Shown: piece by piece, positions 17,719-26,182 of the stretch
Layout: each line of letters begins with the position of its first letter
Numbering within the stretch: position 1 is the first letter of the stretch
From: Actinomadura rudentiformis
Lineage (GTDB): Bacteria > Actinomycetota > Actinomycetes > Streptosporangiales > Streptosporangiaceae
Assembly: GCF_008923185.1 (NCBI RefSeq)
Contig: NZ_WBMT01000015.1
Span: 1 to 64,000 of the forward strand
Direction of reading: 5' to 3'
Length of the DNA: 64,000 nucleotides
The notes under the pieces: generated by a model
Told to the model about the DNA's origin: nothing
The model's database searches: none
The model's input: only the letters and a program-made list of their open reading frames with translations
Position numbers and translations under genes: made by a program

Positions 17719-18133
17719 TCAGTAACTGGCGCTGCACGCTCTGCCCTGGTAACCGTTGCCGTCGTAGGTGGAGATGCAGATACGAGCCCGGTAACCCTTT
17801 CCGTCCCACGCCCACCCGGTCGTGTGCTTCGGCCGCGTGTTCTCAAGCCATCCAGCGGGCCCAACTTGGCGCCAGGGGCCCTTTCCCTTCCGCCGCTCAA
17901 GAGTCACACGGAAGTCGGCGTTGTACTTCATGCTGTTGTGGAATCGTCCTCGCGCGTAGATTCTGCCCTTGCCGGTTGTCGATGTCGAGACGCCCAGTGA
18001 TCCCGTCGTACCGAACCACGCGCTTGCTGTAGTAGACCTTCGCCGAGGCGGGGGCGGCGGGGGCGACGACGAGCCCTCCGGCCAGGGCCGCGACGGCCAC
18101 TGCTGTGATGCCTCGCCTGACATGCGATGTCAT
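17719..18133 (-). pseudogene. Frameshifted small secreted protein gene
   Basis: From ATG 18133 the frame encodes a clear signal peptide (MTSHVRRGITAVAVAALAGG, cleavage after ...APASA) and ~25 mature residues, then becomes meaningless. From about 17995 another frame continues with plausible secreted-protein sequence (GRIYARGRFHNSMKYNADF ... WRQVGPAGWLENTRPKH ... ARICISTYDGNGYQGRACSASY) to a TGA at 17719. A single indel near 17985-18000 joins the two halves into a ~137-residue protein. Either a real inactivating frameshift or a sequence error. Function unknown. Confidence 0.75.
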
Positions 18134-18402
18134 CGAGTGTGGTCCCCTTCGTCATGAATCAAGATCAACCGCAGCCTATGGGGGCTACCGGGAGGATTCC
18201 AGCGTGTCGGGCCGCCGGTTGTGGACGGTCGGGGAGGGCTTGATCGACGTAACATCTCCGCCGCGAATGGTGAGGCGGCCATATGAGCTGTGACGTGGGG
18301 TCGCACCAGTCGGTATCGTGCCTGTGAGCAGAATGTCCCCTCCCCTCAGGAATCTGTGGTGTCGACCCCAGCAGGCCAGACCGCACCCACGAGCAGGTGC
18401 CC

Positions 18403-19023
18403 ATGGCGTCGGTGAGCATGCGGCGCGTGGACGAGGTTCCCGACAAAGAGCTGCTCGCCAGGCACGCTCAGGGAGATCCGCATGCCTTCGCCGAGCTGGT
18501 CAACCGGCATCGCGACCGCATGTGGGCGGTGGCGATCCGTACCCTCGGCGACCCCGAGGAGGCGGCGGACGCGCTGCAGGACGCCTGCCTGTCGGCGTTC
18601 CGCGCCGCCGGGCGGTTCCGGGGTGACGCGGCGGTCACCACGTGGTTGCACCGGATCGTGGTCAACGCCTGTCTGGACCGGCTACGGCGCAAGTCCGTAC
18701 GGCCGGCGACGCCGATGGGCGACGACGCCACGTTCGACGCGGTGGCGCCGAAGATGCCCGATCCCACGGACGCCCACGGCGTATCGCTCGACGTTCAGTC
18801 GGCCCTGGCCCAGTTGCCGTTCGAGCAGCGAGCGGCGTTGATTCTGGTCGACATGATGGGGTACTCCGTCGATGACGCGGCCAAGGTGCTGGAGGTGCCG
18901 CCCGGGACGATCAAGAGCCGCTGCGCCCGGGGACGCGCGCGACTGGCGCCACTTCTCGTGCAACATCGGAACCGACGGGACCGCAAGAACGTCGGAGGTG
19001 TGGAAGGAGGTGGCATGCCCTGA
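18403..19023 (+). CDS. sigM: ECF sigma factor (SigM-like)
   Basis: A ~206-residue sigma-70 family group 4 factor. Region 2 covers residues ~15-85 (ELLARHAQGDPHAFAELVNR, GDPEEAADALQDACLSAFRA, WLHRIVVNACLDRLRR) and region 4 ~120-175 (LPFEQRAALILVDMMGYS, VPPGTIKSRCARGRARL). ATG 18403 is preferred with AGG just upstream; GTG 18397 and ATG 18418 are alternatives. The last base is shared with the next gene start (TGATG). The name rests on position next to trxB/trxA and the murJ block, as in Streptomyces. Probable role: envelope or thiol stress response. Confidence 0.92.
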   Translation: MASVSMRRVDEVPDKELLARHAQGDPHAFAELVNRHRDRMWAVAIRTLGDPEEAADALQDACLSAFRAAGRFRGDAAVTTWLHRIVVNACLDRLRRKSVRPATPMGDDATFDAVAPKMPDPTDAHGVSLDVQSALAQLPFEQRAALILVDMMGYSVDDAAKVLEVPPGTIKSRCARGRARLAPLLVQHRNRRDRKNVGGVEGGGMP

Positions 19024-19817
19024 TGAACCCCGCTCACTATGACTACGACACCCTCGCCGATCTGGCCGAGGGCCTGCTCGAAGACGATCAAGCCGCCTCC
19101 GTCAACGCGCACCTCGACACCTGCGCCGAGTGCCGGGACCGATCCGCCGATCTTGCGGACGTCTCCCGGATCCTGGCGGAGGCACCCGTTCCGTCCATGC
19201 CCGCCGAGCTGGCCGCGCGCATCGACACCGCCATCGCGGCGGAGTCGATGAGCAACGCCACGGTGGTGAGCCTGGAGCAGCGGCGCGGAAGGCGGCACTG
19301 GCGGATCCTGTCCGCCGCTGCCGCGACGGTGGTAGTGCTCGGCGGCGGAGCTATGGTCGGCAAGGCGGCCCTGAACGGGTCGGGCGATAATGATCATTCG
19401 GCGACGGCGCACTCACCCGTCACTGACCGTAAGGATTCGAATAGCGGCGCCCCACAAGGTGCGGCTCCGTCGGAACGTACACAGACGCTCGGTGAGAGTG
19501 GCCAGCCCAAGGTGGCCGGCCCGTACACCGTCTCCCGCAGCGGGACGGACTACCGGCAGGGACAGCTGAACCAGCAGGTGGCGCGCCTCTTCGGCAAGGG
19601 ACCGGAGCTGAAGGCCGGCGGTGGACAGACCCCTGATCCGCAACTGGCCCAATGCGTCTCGACGATCACCGGAGGGAAGAAACCGGACCTCGTCGACGTG
19701 GCCAAGTACGAAGGCTCGGACGCCACGGTGATCGCTTTGGCCGGAGCCAAGCCCGGGACCTGGAACGTCTGGGCCGTGGGCCCGAACTGCTCGGTCCTGA
19801 AGCGCGAGTCCGCCTGA
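19023..19817 (+). CDS. Zinc-finger anti-sigma factor
   Basis: A 264-residue membrane anti-sigma factor, translationally coupled to sigM by TGATG. The N-terminal cytoplasmic domain carries an HxxxCxxC motif (HLDTCAEC, near residues 30-37), the zinc-binding ZAS signature. A single membrane span lies near residues 94-116 (ILSAAAATVVVLGGGAMVG), followed by a Ser/Asn/Gly linker and an extracytoplasmic domain with two Cys (QCVSTITG, GPNCSVL), which could form a disulfide sensor. It is expected to sequester SigM until an envelope signal releases it. Confidence 0.92.
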   Translation: MNPAHYDYDTLADLAEGLLEDDQAASVNAHLDTCAECRDRSADLADVSRILAEAPVPSMPAELAARIDTAIAAESMSNATVVSLEQRRGRRHWRILSAAAATVVVLGGGAMVGKAALNGSGDNDHSATAHSPVTDRKDSNSGAPQGAAPSERTQTLGESGQPKVAGPYTVSRSGTDYRQGQLNQQVARLFGKGPELKAGGGQTPDPQLAQCVSTITGGKKPDLVDVAKYEGSDATVIALAGAKPGTWNVWAVGPNCSVLKRESA

Positions 19818-19818
19818 T

Positions 19819-19868
19819 CGAAAGCCCTCCCGCCCGCCCCGCATGGGACGCGGTCCGGAGGGCTTTCG
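19819..19868 (+). terminator. Hairpin after the sigM operon
   Basis: CGAAAGCCCTCC (19819-19830) pairs perfectly with GGAGGGCTTTCG (19857-19868) across a 26-nt loop, starting 2 bp after the anti-sigma stop. Confidence 0.65.
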
Positions 19869-20185
19869 CGTACGCGCTGGAGGCCACGGAGAGATCAGCG
19901 AGCATGCCCGGGAGTGGCCGCGACTGGTGACCGGTCCGCCCTGGATATCAATATCGCCACGTCATGGCTCCCGCCCCAGCATCCCCATGACACCGTGGGC
20001 CACCTTGGGGGTGGCCCAACTCACGAGCGGCGGCCGCCTTGGCGTGCACGTCTCCCAGCGTGGCCAGCACGTGACCGTCCATGCTCGATCACCACGCTCA
20101 TGTAGGAAGCCTCCGCCACAGCCGACCCGGACGACGGCCAAGGCGTTCCCTCGTCAATCGTCACGTGCCCTGTTCCATGGAGTGG
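19869..20185. other. Gap without a supported gene
   Basis: No gene is supported. On the minus strand around 20000-20100 a short stretch reads DGHVLATLGDVHAKAAAARELG, which looks like real protein and may be a remnant, but it has no matching start or continuation. The 17-bp minisatellite begins right after. Confidence 0.3.
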
Positions 20186-20735
20186 TTTGGTCTCGCGCGT
20201 GGTTTGGTCTCGCGCGTGGGTTGGTCTCGCGCGTGGGTTGGTCTCGCGCGTGGTTTGGTCTCGCGCGTGGGTTGGTCTGGCGCGTGGGTTGGTCTGGCCG
20301 CCTGGCTTGGTGCCGCGCGTGGCTTAGCGTCGCGCGTGGCTTGGTGTCGCGCGTGGCTTGGCGTCACGCCTGGCTTAGCGTCACGCGTGAGTTGGCGTCG
20401 CGCATGGGTTGGTCACGCGCGTGAGTGGGTCTCGTGCGTGAGTGGGTCTCGTGCGTGAGTGGGTCTCGTGCGTGGTTTGGTTTGGTGTCGCGCGTGGTTT
20501 GGTCTGGCGCGTGGTTTGGTGTCGCGCGTGGTTTGGTCTCACGCGTGGCTTGGCGTTACGCGTGAGTTGGTCACGCGCATGGGTTGGTCACGCGCATGGG
20601 TTGGTCTCGCGCGTGGCTTGGTCTCGCGCGTGGCTTGGTCTCGCGCGTGGCTTGGTCTCGCGCGTGGCTTGGTCTCGCGCGTGGCTTGGTCTCGCGCGTG
20701 GGTTGGTCTCGCGCGTGGCTTGGTCTCGCGCGTGG
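20186..20735 (+). repeat. 17-bp minisatellite, 32 tandem units
   Basis: Consensus CTTGGTCTCGCGCGTGG (first base G, T or C) repeated 32 times without gaps; one unit is 18 bp and one carries a 5-bp TTTGG insertion, giving exactly 550 bp. Units 25-32 are almost identical (five consecutive copies are perfect), while units 7-24 are diverged, suggesting recent expansion at the right end. Because 17 is not a multiple of 3, all three plus frames read the same 17-residue repeat, so the apparent ORFs over it are an artefact. It lies between the sigM operon and the hydrolase gene. Confidence 0.95.
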
Positions 20736-20788
20736 TGGTGGGCTGTCTGGGCCGGTGGCTTTGATGGCTGTGGGCGTCCTGGGCCGGA

Positions 20789-21358
20789 TTAGAGGTCGGC
20801 TAGGAAGGCTTCGGCTGTGGCCCAGGCTTGTTCGGCGGCTTCGGCGTCGTAGTCGGGGAGGTCGGGGTCGGTGAAGAGGTGGCCGGCTCCTCGGTAGCGG
20901 TAGACCTCGGCGTCGGCTCCGGCTTTGCGCATCCGCAGGTACCAGGCGTTCAGCCAGTCGACGGGCTCGAACGTGTCGGGGTCGGCGACGTGCAGCTGCA
21001 CCGGGATGTCGGTGGATGCGTCGTCGGCCAGGTCCGACGTACCGTGGAAGAGGAGCAGCCCCCGGGCCTTTTCGTCGGCGAGTGCGAGGTTCTGGGCGAG
21101 GGCGCCGCCGAGTGAGAAGCCCATGTACACCAGGCCCTCGTCGGAGAGCGGTGCGGCGGCGGCGACGGCGCGCTTGAGGAGCTCGTCCCGGCCGATCTCC
21201 TCCCGGATCGCGGCCCCCGCCTCGGCGTCGTCCACCACTCGCCCGTCGTAGAGGTCCGGGACGTGGACGTCGTGGCCGGCAGTTCGGAGCCGTTCGGCGG
21301 CCGCGTGGACGGCTGGTCGCAGGCCGTACATCGAGTGCAGGAGAAGAATCCGTGCCAT
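20789..21358 (-). CDS. Dienelactone hydrolase family protein
   Basis: A 189-residue alpha/beta hydrolase beginning MARILLLHSMYGLRPAV. The nucleophile elbow is GFSLGG with Ser, where classical dienelactone hydrolase has Cys; the acid is probably the Asp in VADPDTFEP and the His is in GAGHLFTDPDLPDYD. The frame is open far upstream over trxB, but start and Shine-Dalgarno context support ATG 21358. It is divergent from trxB. Substrate unknown. Confidence 0.88.
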   Translation of the reverse strand: MARILLLHSMYGLRPAVHAAAERLRTAGHDVHVPDLYDGRVVDDAEAGAAIREEIGRDELLKRAVAAAAPLSDEGLVYMGFSLGGALAQNLALADEKARGLLLFHGTSDLADDASTDIPVQLHVADPDTFEPVDWLNAWYLRMRKAGADAEVYRYRGAGHLFTDPDLPDYDAEAAEQAWATAEAFLADL

Positions 21359-21547
21359 GTGGTCAAGCTTATGACCAGGCAGACGAGCGGATCGGACCGT
21401 ACGGGAATCACCGGGCCCTAGGATCGGTTGACGCCACTGGCAGGCCGGAGTCACCGGAGGCGGCGACCGGCCGCCTGACACCCTGGCGTACAGGAGGCGG
21501 GGTGGGTCCTCAGCCAGGGGGCCGGAAGAAGCAGAGAGGCGCAAAAA

Positions 21548-22501
21548 GTGAGCGACGTCCGCAACGTCATCGTCATCGGCTCGGGCCCCGCGGGCTACAC
21601 CGCCGCGATCTACGCGGCCCGCGGCGACCTTAAGCCGCTGGTGTTCGAGGGCTCCGTGACGGCCGGTGGTGCGCTGATGAACACCACCGACGTGGAGAAC
21701 TTCCCCGGCTTCCCCGACGGGATCATGGGTCCTGACCTGATGGACAACCTGCGCAAGCAGGCAGAACGCTTCGGGGCCGAGCTCATCGCCGACGACGTCA
21801 CCGAGGTCGACCTCACGGCCGACCCGAAGGTCGTGAAGGTCGGCGAGGACGTCTACCTGGCCAAGTCTGTGATCATCGCGACCGGCTCCGGCTACCGCGA
21901 GCTGGGCCTGGAGAACGAGAAGCGGCTGTCCGGACGCGGCGTCTCCTGGTGCGCCACCTGCGACGGCTTCTTCTTCCGCGACCAGGACATCGCCGTGGTC
22001 GGCGGCGGCGACACCGCCATGGAAGAGGCGATCTTCCTCACCAAGTTCGCCCGTTCCGTCACCGTGATCCACCGCCGCCACGAGCTGCGCGCCAGCAAGA
22101 TCATGCAGGACCGGGCGTTCGCCAACGAGAAGATCCGCTTCCTCTGGGACAGCGAGGTCGTCGAGATCCACGGTGACAACAAGCTCACCGGCGTCCGCGT
22201 TCGCAACACCAAGACCGCCGCCGAGGCGGACCTGGAGCTGACCGGGCTCTTCATCGCCATCGGCCACGACCCGCGCAGCGAGCTCTTCGCCGGGCAGCTG
22301 GAGACCGACGCCGACGGTTACCTGCTCGTCGAGGCCCCGACCACGAAGACGAAGATCCCTGGCGTGTTCGCCTCGGGCGACGTCGTCGACCACATCTACC
22401 GCCAGGCCATCACCGCGGCCGGCAGCGGCTGCTCCGCGGCCATCGACGCCGAGCGCTGGCTGCAGGACCAGGGCACCGCGGAGCTGACCCACCAGGTCTG
22501 A
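21548..22501 (+). CDS. trxB: Thioredoxin-disulfide reductase
   Basis: FAD/NADPH enzyme that reduces thioredoxin. 317 residues, normal length: FAD loop IVIGSGPAGYTAAIYAARG near the start, active-site CATC in SWCATCDGFFF (~residues 137-140), NADPH loop AVVGGGDTAMEEA, and C-terminal GVFASGDVVDHIYRQAITAAGSGC. The GTG start has AGAGAGG upstream. It forms an operon with trxA 92 bp downstream; in Streptomyces this pair is controlled by the SigR/SigM-type stress response. Confidence 0.98.
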   Translation: MSDVRNVIVIGSGPAGYTAAIYAARGDLKPLVFEGSVTAGGALMNTTDVENFPGFPDGIMGPDLMDNLRKQAERFGAELIADDVTEVDLTADPKVVKVGEDVYLAKSVIIATGSGYRELGLENEKRLSGRGVSWCATCDGFFFRDQDIAVVGGGDTAMEEAIFLTKFARSVTVIHRRHELRASKIMQDRAFANEKIRFLWDSEVVEIHGDNKLTGVRVRNTKTAAEADLELTGLFIAIGHDPRSELFAGQLETDADGYLLVEAPTTKTKIPGVFASGDVVDHIYRQAITAAGSGCSAAIDAERWLQDQGTAELTHQV

Positions 22502-22593
22502 GCACCGCCGCGCAGATGCTGATCGGGACCCGAGTCCATGGGGGCCGGGTCCCGGCGGGGGACGACCCTGCCGTTCAGAATGAAGGAGACACC

Positions 22594-22908
22594 GTGAAAG
22601 CCGTGACCGACACCGACTTCGACGTCGAGGTGCTCAAGAGCGACAAGCCCGTCCTGGTCGACTTCTGGGCGGAGTGGTGCGGGCCGTGCCGGATGGTGGC
22701 CCCCATCCTCGAGGAGCTCTCCGCCGAGCACGGCGACAAGATCGAGATCGTCAAGATGAACATCGATGAGAACCCGCAGAAGCCCGCGCAGCTCGGCATC
22801 ACCGGCATCCCGACCCTGCAGGTCTACAAGGACGGCGAGATCGTCAAGCAGATCGTCGGCGCCAAGCCGAAGGCCGTTCTGCTGCGTGAGCTCGCCGAGT
22901 TCATCTGA
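22594..22908 (+). CDS. trxA: Thioredoxin
   Basis: 104-residue thioredoxin with active site WAEWCGPCRMVAP, the cis-Pro loop GITGIPTLQVYKDGE and KPKAVLLRELAEFI at the C-terminus. GTG 22594 is preceded by AAGGAG at 5 nt. Paired with trxB. Confidence 0.98.
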   Translation: MKAVTDTDFDVEVLKSDKPVLVDFWAEWCGPCRMVAPILEELSAEHGDKIEIVKMNIDENPQKPAQLGITGIPTLQVYKDGEIVKQIVGAKPKAVLLRELAEFI

Positions 22909-22955
22909 GCCATCGATCCACTGACCCTCGCCTCTCCCGCGGCGGGCGCATGAAA

Positions 22956-22996
22956 CACGGCCCGTACCCCTTGCAAGTCAGGGGGTACGGGCCGTG
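22956..22996. terminator. Bidirectional terminator, trxA / secreted protein
   Basis: CACGGCCCGTACCCC (22956-22970) pairs perfectly with GGGGTACGGGCCGTG (22982-22996), between the convergent trxA stop at 22908 and the stop of the minus-strand gene at 23008. Confidence 0.85.
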
Positions 22997-23007
22997 CTCG
23001 TTCATCG

Positions 23008-23346
23008 TCAGAGCTTGATGACGCAGCCGGAGACGACCCAGCCCTTTGTGCTGCCATAGGTGATGTAGTAGTAAGTCGTGCCCGTGACGCCGCAGGCGGT
23101 GTACGAGGGGCCGGACGAGCGGCTGTTCAGGCACCCGGTGCGGTCCTTGTGGAACAGCCCGAGCGAAGTGCCGCCGATCGAGGCGCGAATGTGAATGCTC
23201 TCCTTCGCCTTGATCGGGCTGCTGCAGGCGGCCACGGACGCGGGCACAGCCGTCGTGGCCTGTGCGGCCGCGGTGCCGGCCAGGCCCGTGCCGGCGATCG
23301 TGAACGCGGCGGTGGCGGCCGGAGCGACGAGAAGCAGTCTCTTCAT
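23008..23346 (-). CDS. Small secreted Cys-containing protein
   Basis: 112 residues: signal peptide (MKRLLLVAPAATAAFTIAGT, cleavage near ...TAAAQA) and a ~75-residue mature domain with four cysteines (ACSSPIKAK, TGCLNSRSSG, YTACGVTG, VVSGCVIKL), probably two disulfides. GGAG 8 nt before the ATG. It resembles small extracellular beta-rich proteins that are common in Actinobacteria. No function assigned. Confidence 0.82.
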   Translation of the reverse strand: MKRLLLVAPAATAAFTIAGTGLAGTAAAQATTAVPASVAACSSPIKAKESIHIRASIGGTSLGLFHKDRTGCLNSRSSGPSYTACGVTGTTYYYITYGSTKGWVVSGCVIKL

Positions 23347-23529
23347 GGGGGTTCTCCGTTCGAACGAGCCTGGACGCCCGAGGCCGGCGGCCCTGGGCGA
23401 TGTGCCGGATGATCTTCACTGCCCGAGCGTCACCGTAGAGGCAAATGATCTTCACGGAAAGATCAACTTGTGCCAGAGCCCGAGCTGATCATGGACGAAG
23501 AGCGACAGGGTCGTGGAGAGTCGGTACAC

Positions 23530-23656
23530 GTTCCGCGCAGCCCGGCCGCTGTCGGGCGCAGCGCGGTTGTCCGGCTGAGTTTGTGGCGCCGCAGCCAGCA
23601 CGCCAGGCGATGCCCGCGATACCCGCGCCGGAGATGAGGACGTTGGCGTTCTTCTT
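23530..23656 (-). pseudogene. Remnant of an FAD-dependent monooxygenase
   Basis: On the minus strand KKNANVLISGAGIAGIA, the dinucleotide-binding N-terminus of FAD-dependent monooxygenases, is followed after a frame change by LACWLRRHKLSRTTALRPTA, the next expected segment (family usual: LAYWLRRHG...TTVVERAP). The start codon appears lost: a GGAG is followed nine bases later by AAG where ATG is expected (23656-23654). The rest of the ~400-residue gene is missing. It is divergent from the TetR gene, a common arrangement for TetR and its target monooxygenase. Confidence 0.7.
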
Positions 23657-23770
23657 CGCTGGGGTCTCCTGGCCGTCCGTTGTTGTCTCGATGTCCGGGA
23701 CGGTATTTGAGACACACGTGCAAGACAGTTGTTTTAGACGTTCGTTCCGGGCGTGTGTAAGCTCCTGGCC

Positions 23771-24373
23771 ATGGGCAACCGTGAAGATCTGTTGGAGGGC
23801 GCGAAGCGCTGCCTGCTCGAGAAGGGCTACACCCGCACGACGGCGCGTGACATCGCGGCGGCCGCCGGGGTCAGCCTGGCCGCCATCGGCTATCACTTCG
23901 GGTCAAAGGATGTGCTGCTGACCGAGGCGTTGCGGCAGGCCATCGAAGAGTGGGGCGACGACATGGCCCGTATCTCGACCGCGTCCAAGAACGCCGTCGA
24001 CGCCGATCCGGCGGAACGTTTCGCGGCCACGTGGACGAAGGTCACCGAGTCGTTCGCCCAGTCCCGCGCCCTGTGGTCCATCCAGTTCGAGATGCTCGCC
24101 TACATCGAGCGCGACCCCGGCCTGCGCCAGACGTTCGCCAAGGCCGGCAAGCAGGCCCGCATGGCCCTGGTCGACCTGTTCGGCATTCCTGCATCGGTGA
24201 CCGACCCGCAGGAGGTGGAGAAGATCGGCGCGTACTACCAGACGCTGCTCAGCGGCCTGGCGGCCCAGTGGCTCCTCGACCCCGAAACCGCGCCCTGCGG
24301 CCGCGACCTGATCGAAGCCGCCCAAACCGTGGCCAAGGGCCTCCCGATCCCCACTGACTCCCGGACGACCTGA
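23771..24373 (+). CDS. TetR family transcriptional regulator
   Basis: 200 residues from ATG 23771 (MGNREDLLEGAKRCLLEKGY). The HTH is at ~18-55 (TTARDIAAAAGVSLAAIGYHFGSKDVLLTEAL). The C-terminal ligand domain is of a type common in monooxygenase regulators (YYQTLLSGLAAQWLLDPE). GTG 23753 is an alternative. No good Shine-Dalgarno is present. It is divergent from the FAD-monooxygenase remnant, so its original target seems to be lost. Confidence 0.93.
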   Translation: MGNREDLLEGAKRCLLEKGYTRTTARDIAAAAGVSLAAIGYHFGSKDVLLTEALRQAIEEWGDDMARISTASKNAVDADPAERFAATWTKVTESFAQSRALWSIQFEMLAYIERDPGLRQTFAKAGKQARMALVDLFGIPASVTDPQEVEKIGAYYQTLLSGLAAQWLLDPETAPCGRDLIEAAQTVAKGLPIPTDSRTT

Positions 24374-24398
24374 CAGCCCTCCGTCCCGGACCGCTGGG

Positions 24399-24839
24399 TC
24401 AGATCCGTTCGAGGACGACGACCGGGATCTCGCGGGTGGATCTTGCCTGGTACGTGTCGTACGCGGGCCACCATGAGGTCATCAATCGCCAGAGGCGCGC
24501 CCTCTCCTCACCCTCGGCGGTACGCGCACGGACAAGGAACCTCTCACCCTTGATCTGCACCTGCGCCTCAGGGTGGGCGACCAGGTTGAGGTACCAGGAG
24601 GGATGCTTGGGGCCGCCGCTGAACGAGGACCCGATGAGCACGAAACGGTCCTCGTCTTGCCCGAAGAAGAGCCCTGTACGGCGCAGCTGTCCTGACTTCC
24701 TCCCCACCGTCGTCAGCAGCAGGTTGGTGACGCCGCCCTCCATGAAGCCGTCCTCGCCGTCGGTCGCGAGGTAACGGCGTACGTGCTCAGCCACGCTTGG
24801 CTCCGGGCTGTCGATCACCTCTGCGTCCCATACGGACAT
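24399..24839 (-). CDS. Deazaflavin (F420)-dependent nitroreductase family protein
   Basis: A 146-residue protein of the DDN family (split beta-barrel). Visible family blocks: TNLLLTTVGRKSGQLRRTGLFF, VLIGSSFSGGPKHPSWYLNLVAHPEAQVQI and RLWRLMTSWWPAYDTYQARSTREIPVVVLER. Members use F420H2 to reduce nitro compounds or quinones. ATG 24839 has GGAGG 9 nt upstream. Confidence 0.92.
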   Translation of the reverse strand: MSVWDAEVIDSPEPSVAEHVRRYLATDGEDGFMEGGVTNLLLTTVGRKSGQLRRTGLFFGQDEDRFVLIGSSFSGGPKHPSWYLNLVAHPEAQVQIKGERFLVRARTAEGEERARLWRLMTSWWPAYDTYQARSTREIPVVVLERI

Positions 24840-25343
24840 GTTCTTCTTCCTCCAACCGGCTTGTACGACGCGTCTGAGCGGACGATCAGGAGGCAGGGGC
24901 GCGGAGAGCTGGAGCAACGGCCGCGAGGTGGCTCTGCGCACATCGCCTGTCCACCGCCGTTTGGCCCCTTGCGGTGAACGTGGCGGTGGGAGCCAGGAAG
25001 GTAACTTGCGGCCGCTACGTCCCGTTCCGACCAAGCGAGGTGATCTCGACGGCTCTCGTTCCTGCGTCTGGTCCGTGGGTGTCCCCGATCCTCAATCCTC
25101 AGTGCTTCGGTTCCTTGTGGTGACTGAGGTCATCGTGCCGAGATCGGTGATCAGTAGAGAAGAAGGCACTTTGAAGTAACCCGGTCACCGCCAATGGAGT
25201 GAGCCGGTCACCGCCAATGCTCAGGTCCCTGGCGACCTGCTGGCCCTGTGAGGGACTGGCCCTGTGAGGGACTGGCTTCCGCCCTGGAGGTCGGTGCTCA
25301 AGCACCGGCCACCCCGGAGAAGGCGGGACGGGTGGGCAACACA
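24840..25343. other. Gap without a supported gene
   Basis: About 500 bp holding the nitroreductase promoter side and short direct repeats (see 25181-25271). No frame here reads as a recognisable protein. Confidence 0.4.
25181..25271 (+). repeat. Two short direct duplications
   Basis: CCGGTCACCGCCAATG occurs at 25181-25196 and 25204-25219. CTGGCCCTGTGAGGGA occurs as a perfect tandem pair at 25240-25255 and 25256-25271. Confidence 0.8.
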
Positions 25344-25390
25344 ATGGCTCGGCGGGCCGGAAGGAGTATTCCCCCGGCCCGCCGAGCCAT
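25344..25390 (-). terminator. Terminator of the DedA gene
   Basis: ATGGCTCGGCGGGCCGG (25344-25360) pairs perfectly with CCGGCCCGCCGAGCCAT (25374-25390), a 17-bp stem 8 bp past the DedA stop. Confidence 0.9.
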
Positions 25391-25398
25391 GGATCCGG

Positions 25399-26055
25399 CT
25401 ACGCGGAGATCGGCACCTGAGGGGCGTCGTCCTCGTCAGCGACCTCTTCGGTCACGCTCGGACGGTTCCTCTTGCGCAGGTAACGGACGACCTCGACCAC
25501 GATGGTGACGCCGATGGCCATCCCGAGGCCGAGCACCACACCCTTGATGGGGTCGTTCTCGAACGCCATCCCGCCCAGGTAGCCCAGGAGCGTGCCGTAC
25601 AGCGCCCAGCTGACGGCGGCCAGGGTGGCGAAGAAGGAGAAGGAGCGCAGGCGGTAGCCGACGCAACCCATCGTCATCGTGACCGCGGTGCGGCCGCCGG
25701 GGACGTACCGGGCCACCACGAGGATGAGCCCGCCGCGTTCGTGCATGGTCCGGCTTGCCCAGTCGAACGCCTTATGCCGGCGTGTGCCGGGCTTGAGCCG
25801 CGCCGTCAGGCGGCCGCCGGAGCCGCGTCCGATGAAGTAGGAGACGTGGTCACCGAGGAAGGCCCCGAGTGCGGCCAGGACCACGACGGCCACCACGTTC
25901 GGCTCGCCGGAGGCCGCGTAGACGCCCGCGGTGATGACCATGCTTTCGCTGGGCACCACCGGGAAGAATCCGTCGATCGCCGCCACCGCGAACAGCACCA
26001 GGTAGAACCACGGCGAGCTGACCGCCGTATGCACAAGATCCAGAATTCCGTCCAC
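25399..26055 (-). CDS. DedA family membrane protein
   Basis: A 218-residue DedA/SNARE-associated membrane protein, probably lipid scramblase or undecaprenyl-phosphate flippase related. Seen: FFPVVPSESMVITAGVYAA, GDHVSYFIGRGSGGRL and the signature RYVPGGRTAVTMTMG (Arg and Gly conserved), with four to five spans. GTG 26055 is used; no strong Shine-Dalgarno is visible. Confidence 0.93.
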   Translation of the reverse strand: MDGILDLVHTAVSSPWFYLVLFAVAAIDGFFPVVPSESMVITAGVYAASGEPNVVAVVVLAALGAFLGDHVSYFIGRGSGGRLTARLKPGTRRHKAFDWASRTMHERGGLILVVARYVPGGRTAVTMTMGCVGYRLRSFSFFATLAAVSWALYGTLLGYLGGMAFENDPIKGVVLGLGMAIGVTIVVEVVRYLRKRNRPSVTEEVADEDDAPQVPISA

Positions 26056-26182
26056 AGGAAGAGAATCTAGTGACGATCACTGGCCCGCGGATCGACCTTA
26101 CGTCCATAACCACCCCCTACTTTGGGTGGGGTGTCGACCCGATCCTCCGGTGGGGGCGAGACGGCGGCGCTCTCAGGCGGCC

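Noticed and set aside
20186..20735. CRISPR array or repeat protein
   Set aside because: Units are contiguous 17-bp copies without spacers, and all three frames read the same peptide with no start or Shine-Dalgarno, so neither CRISPR nor coding.
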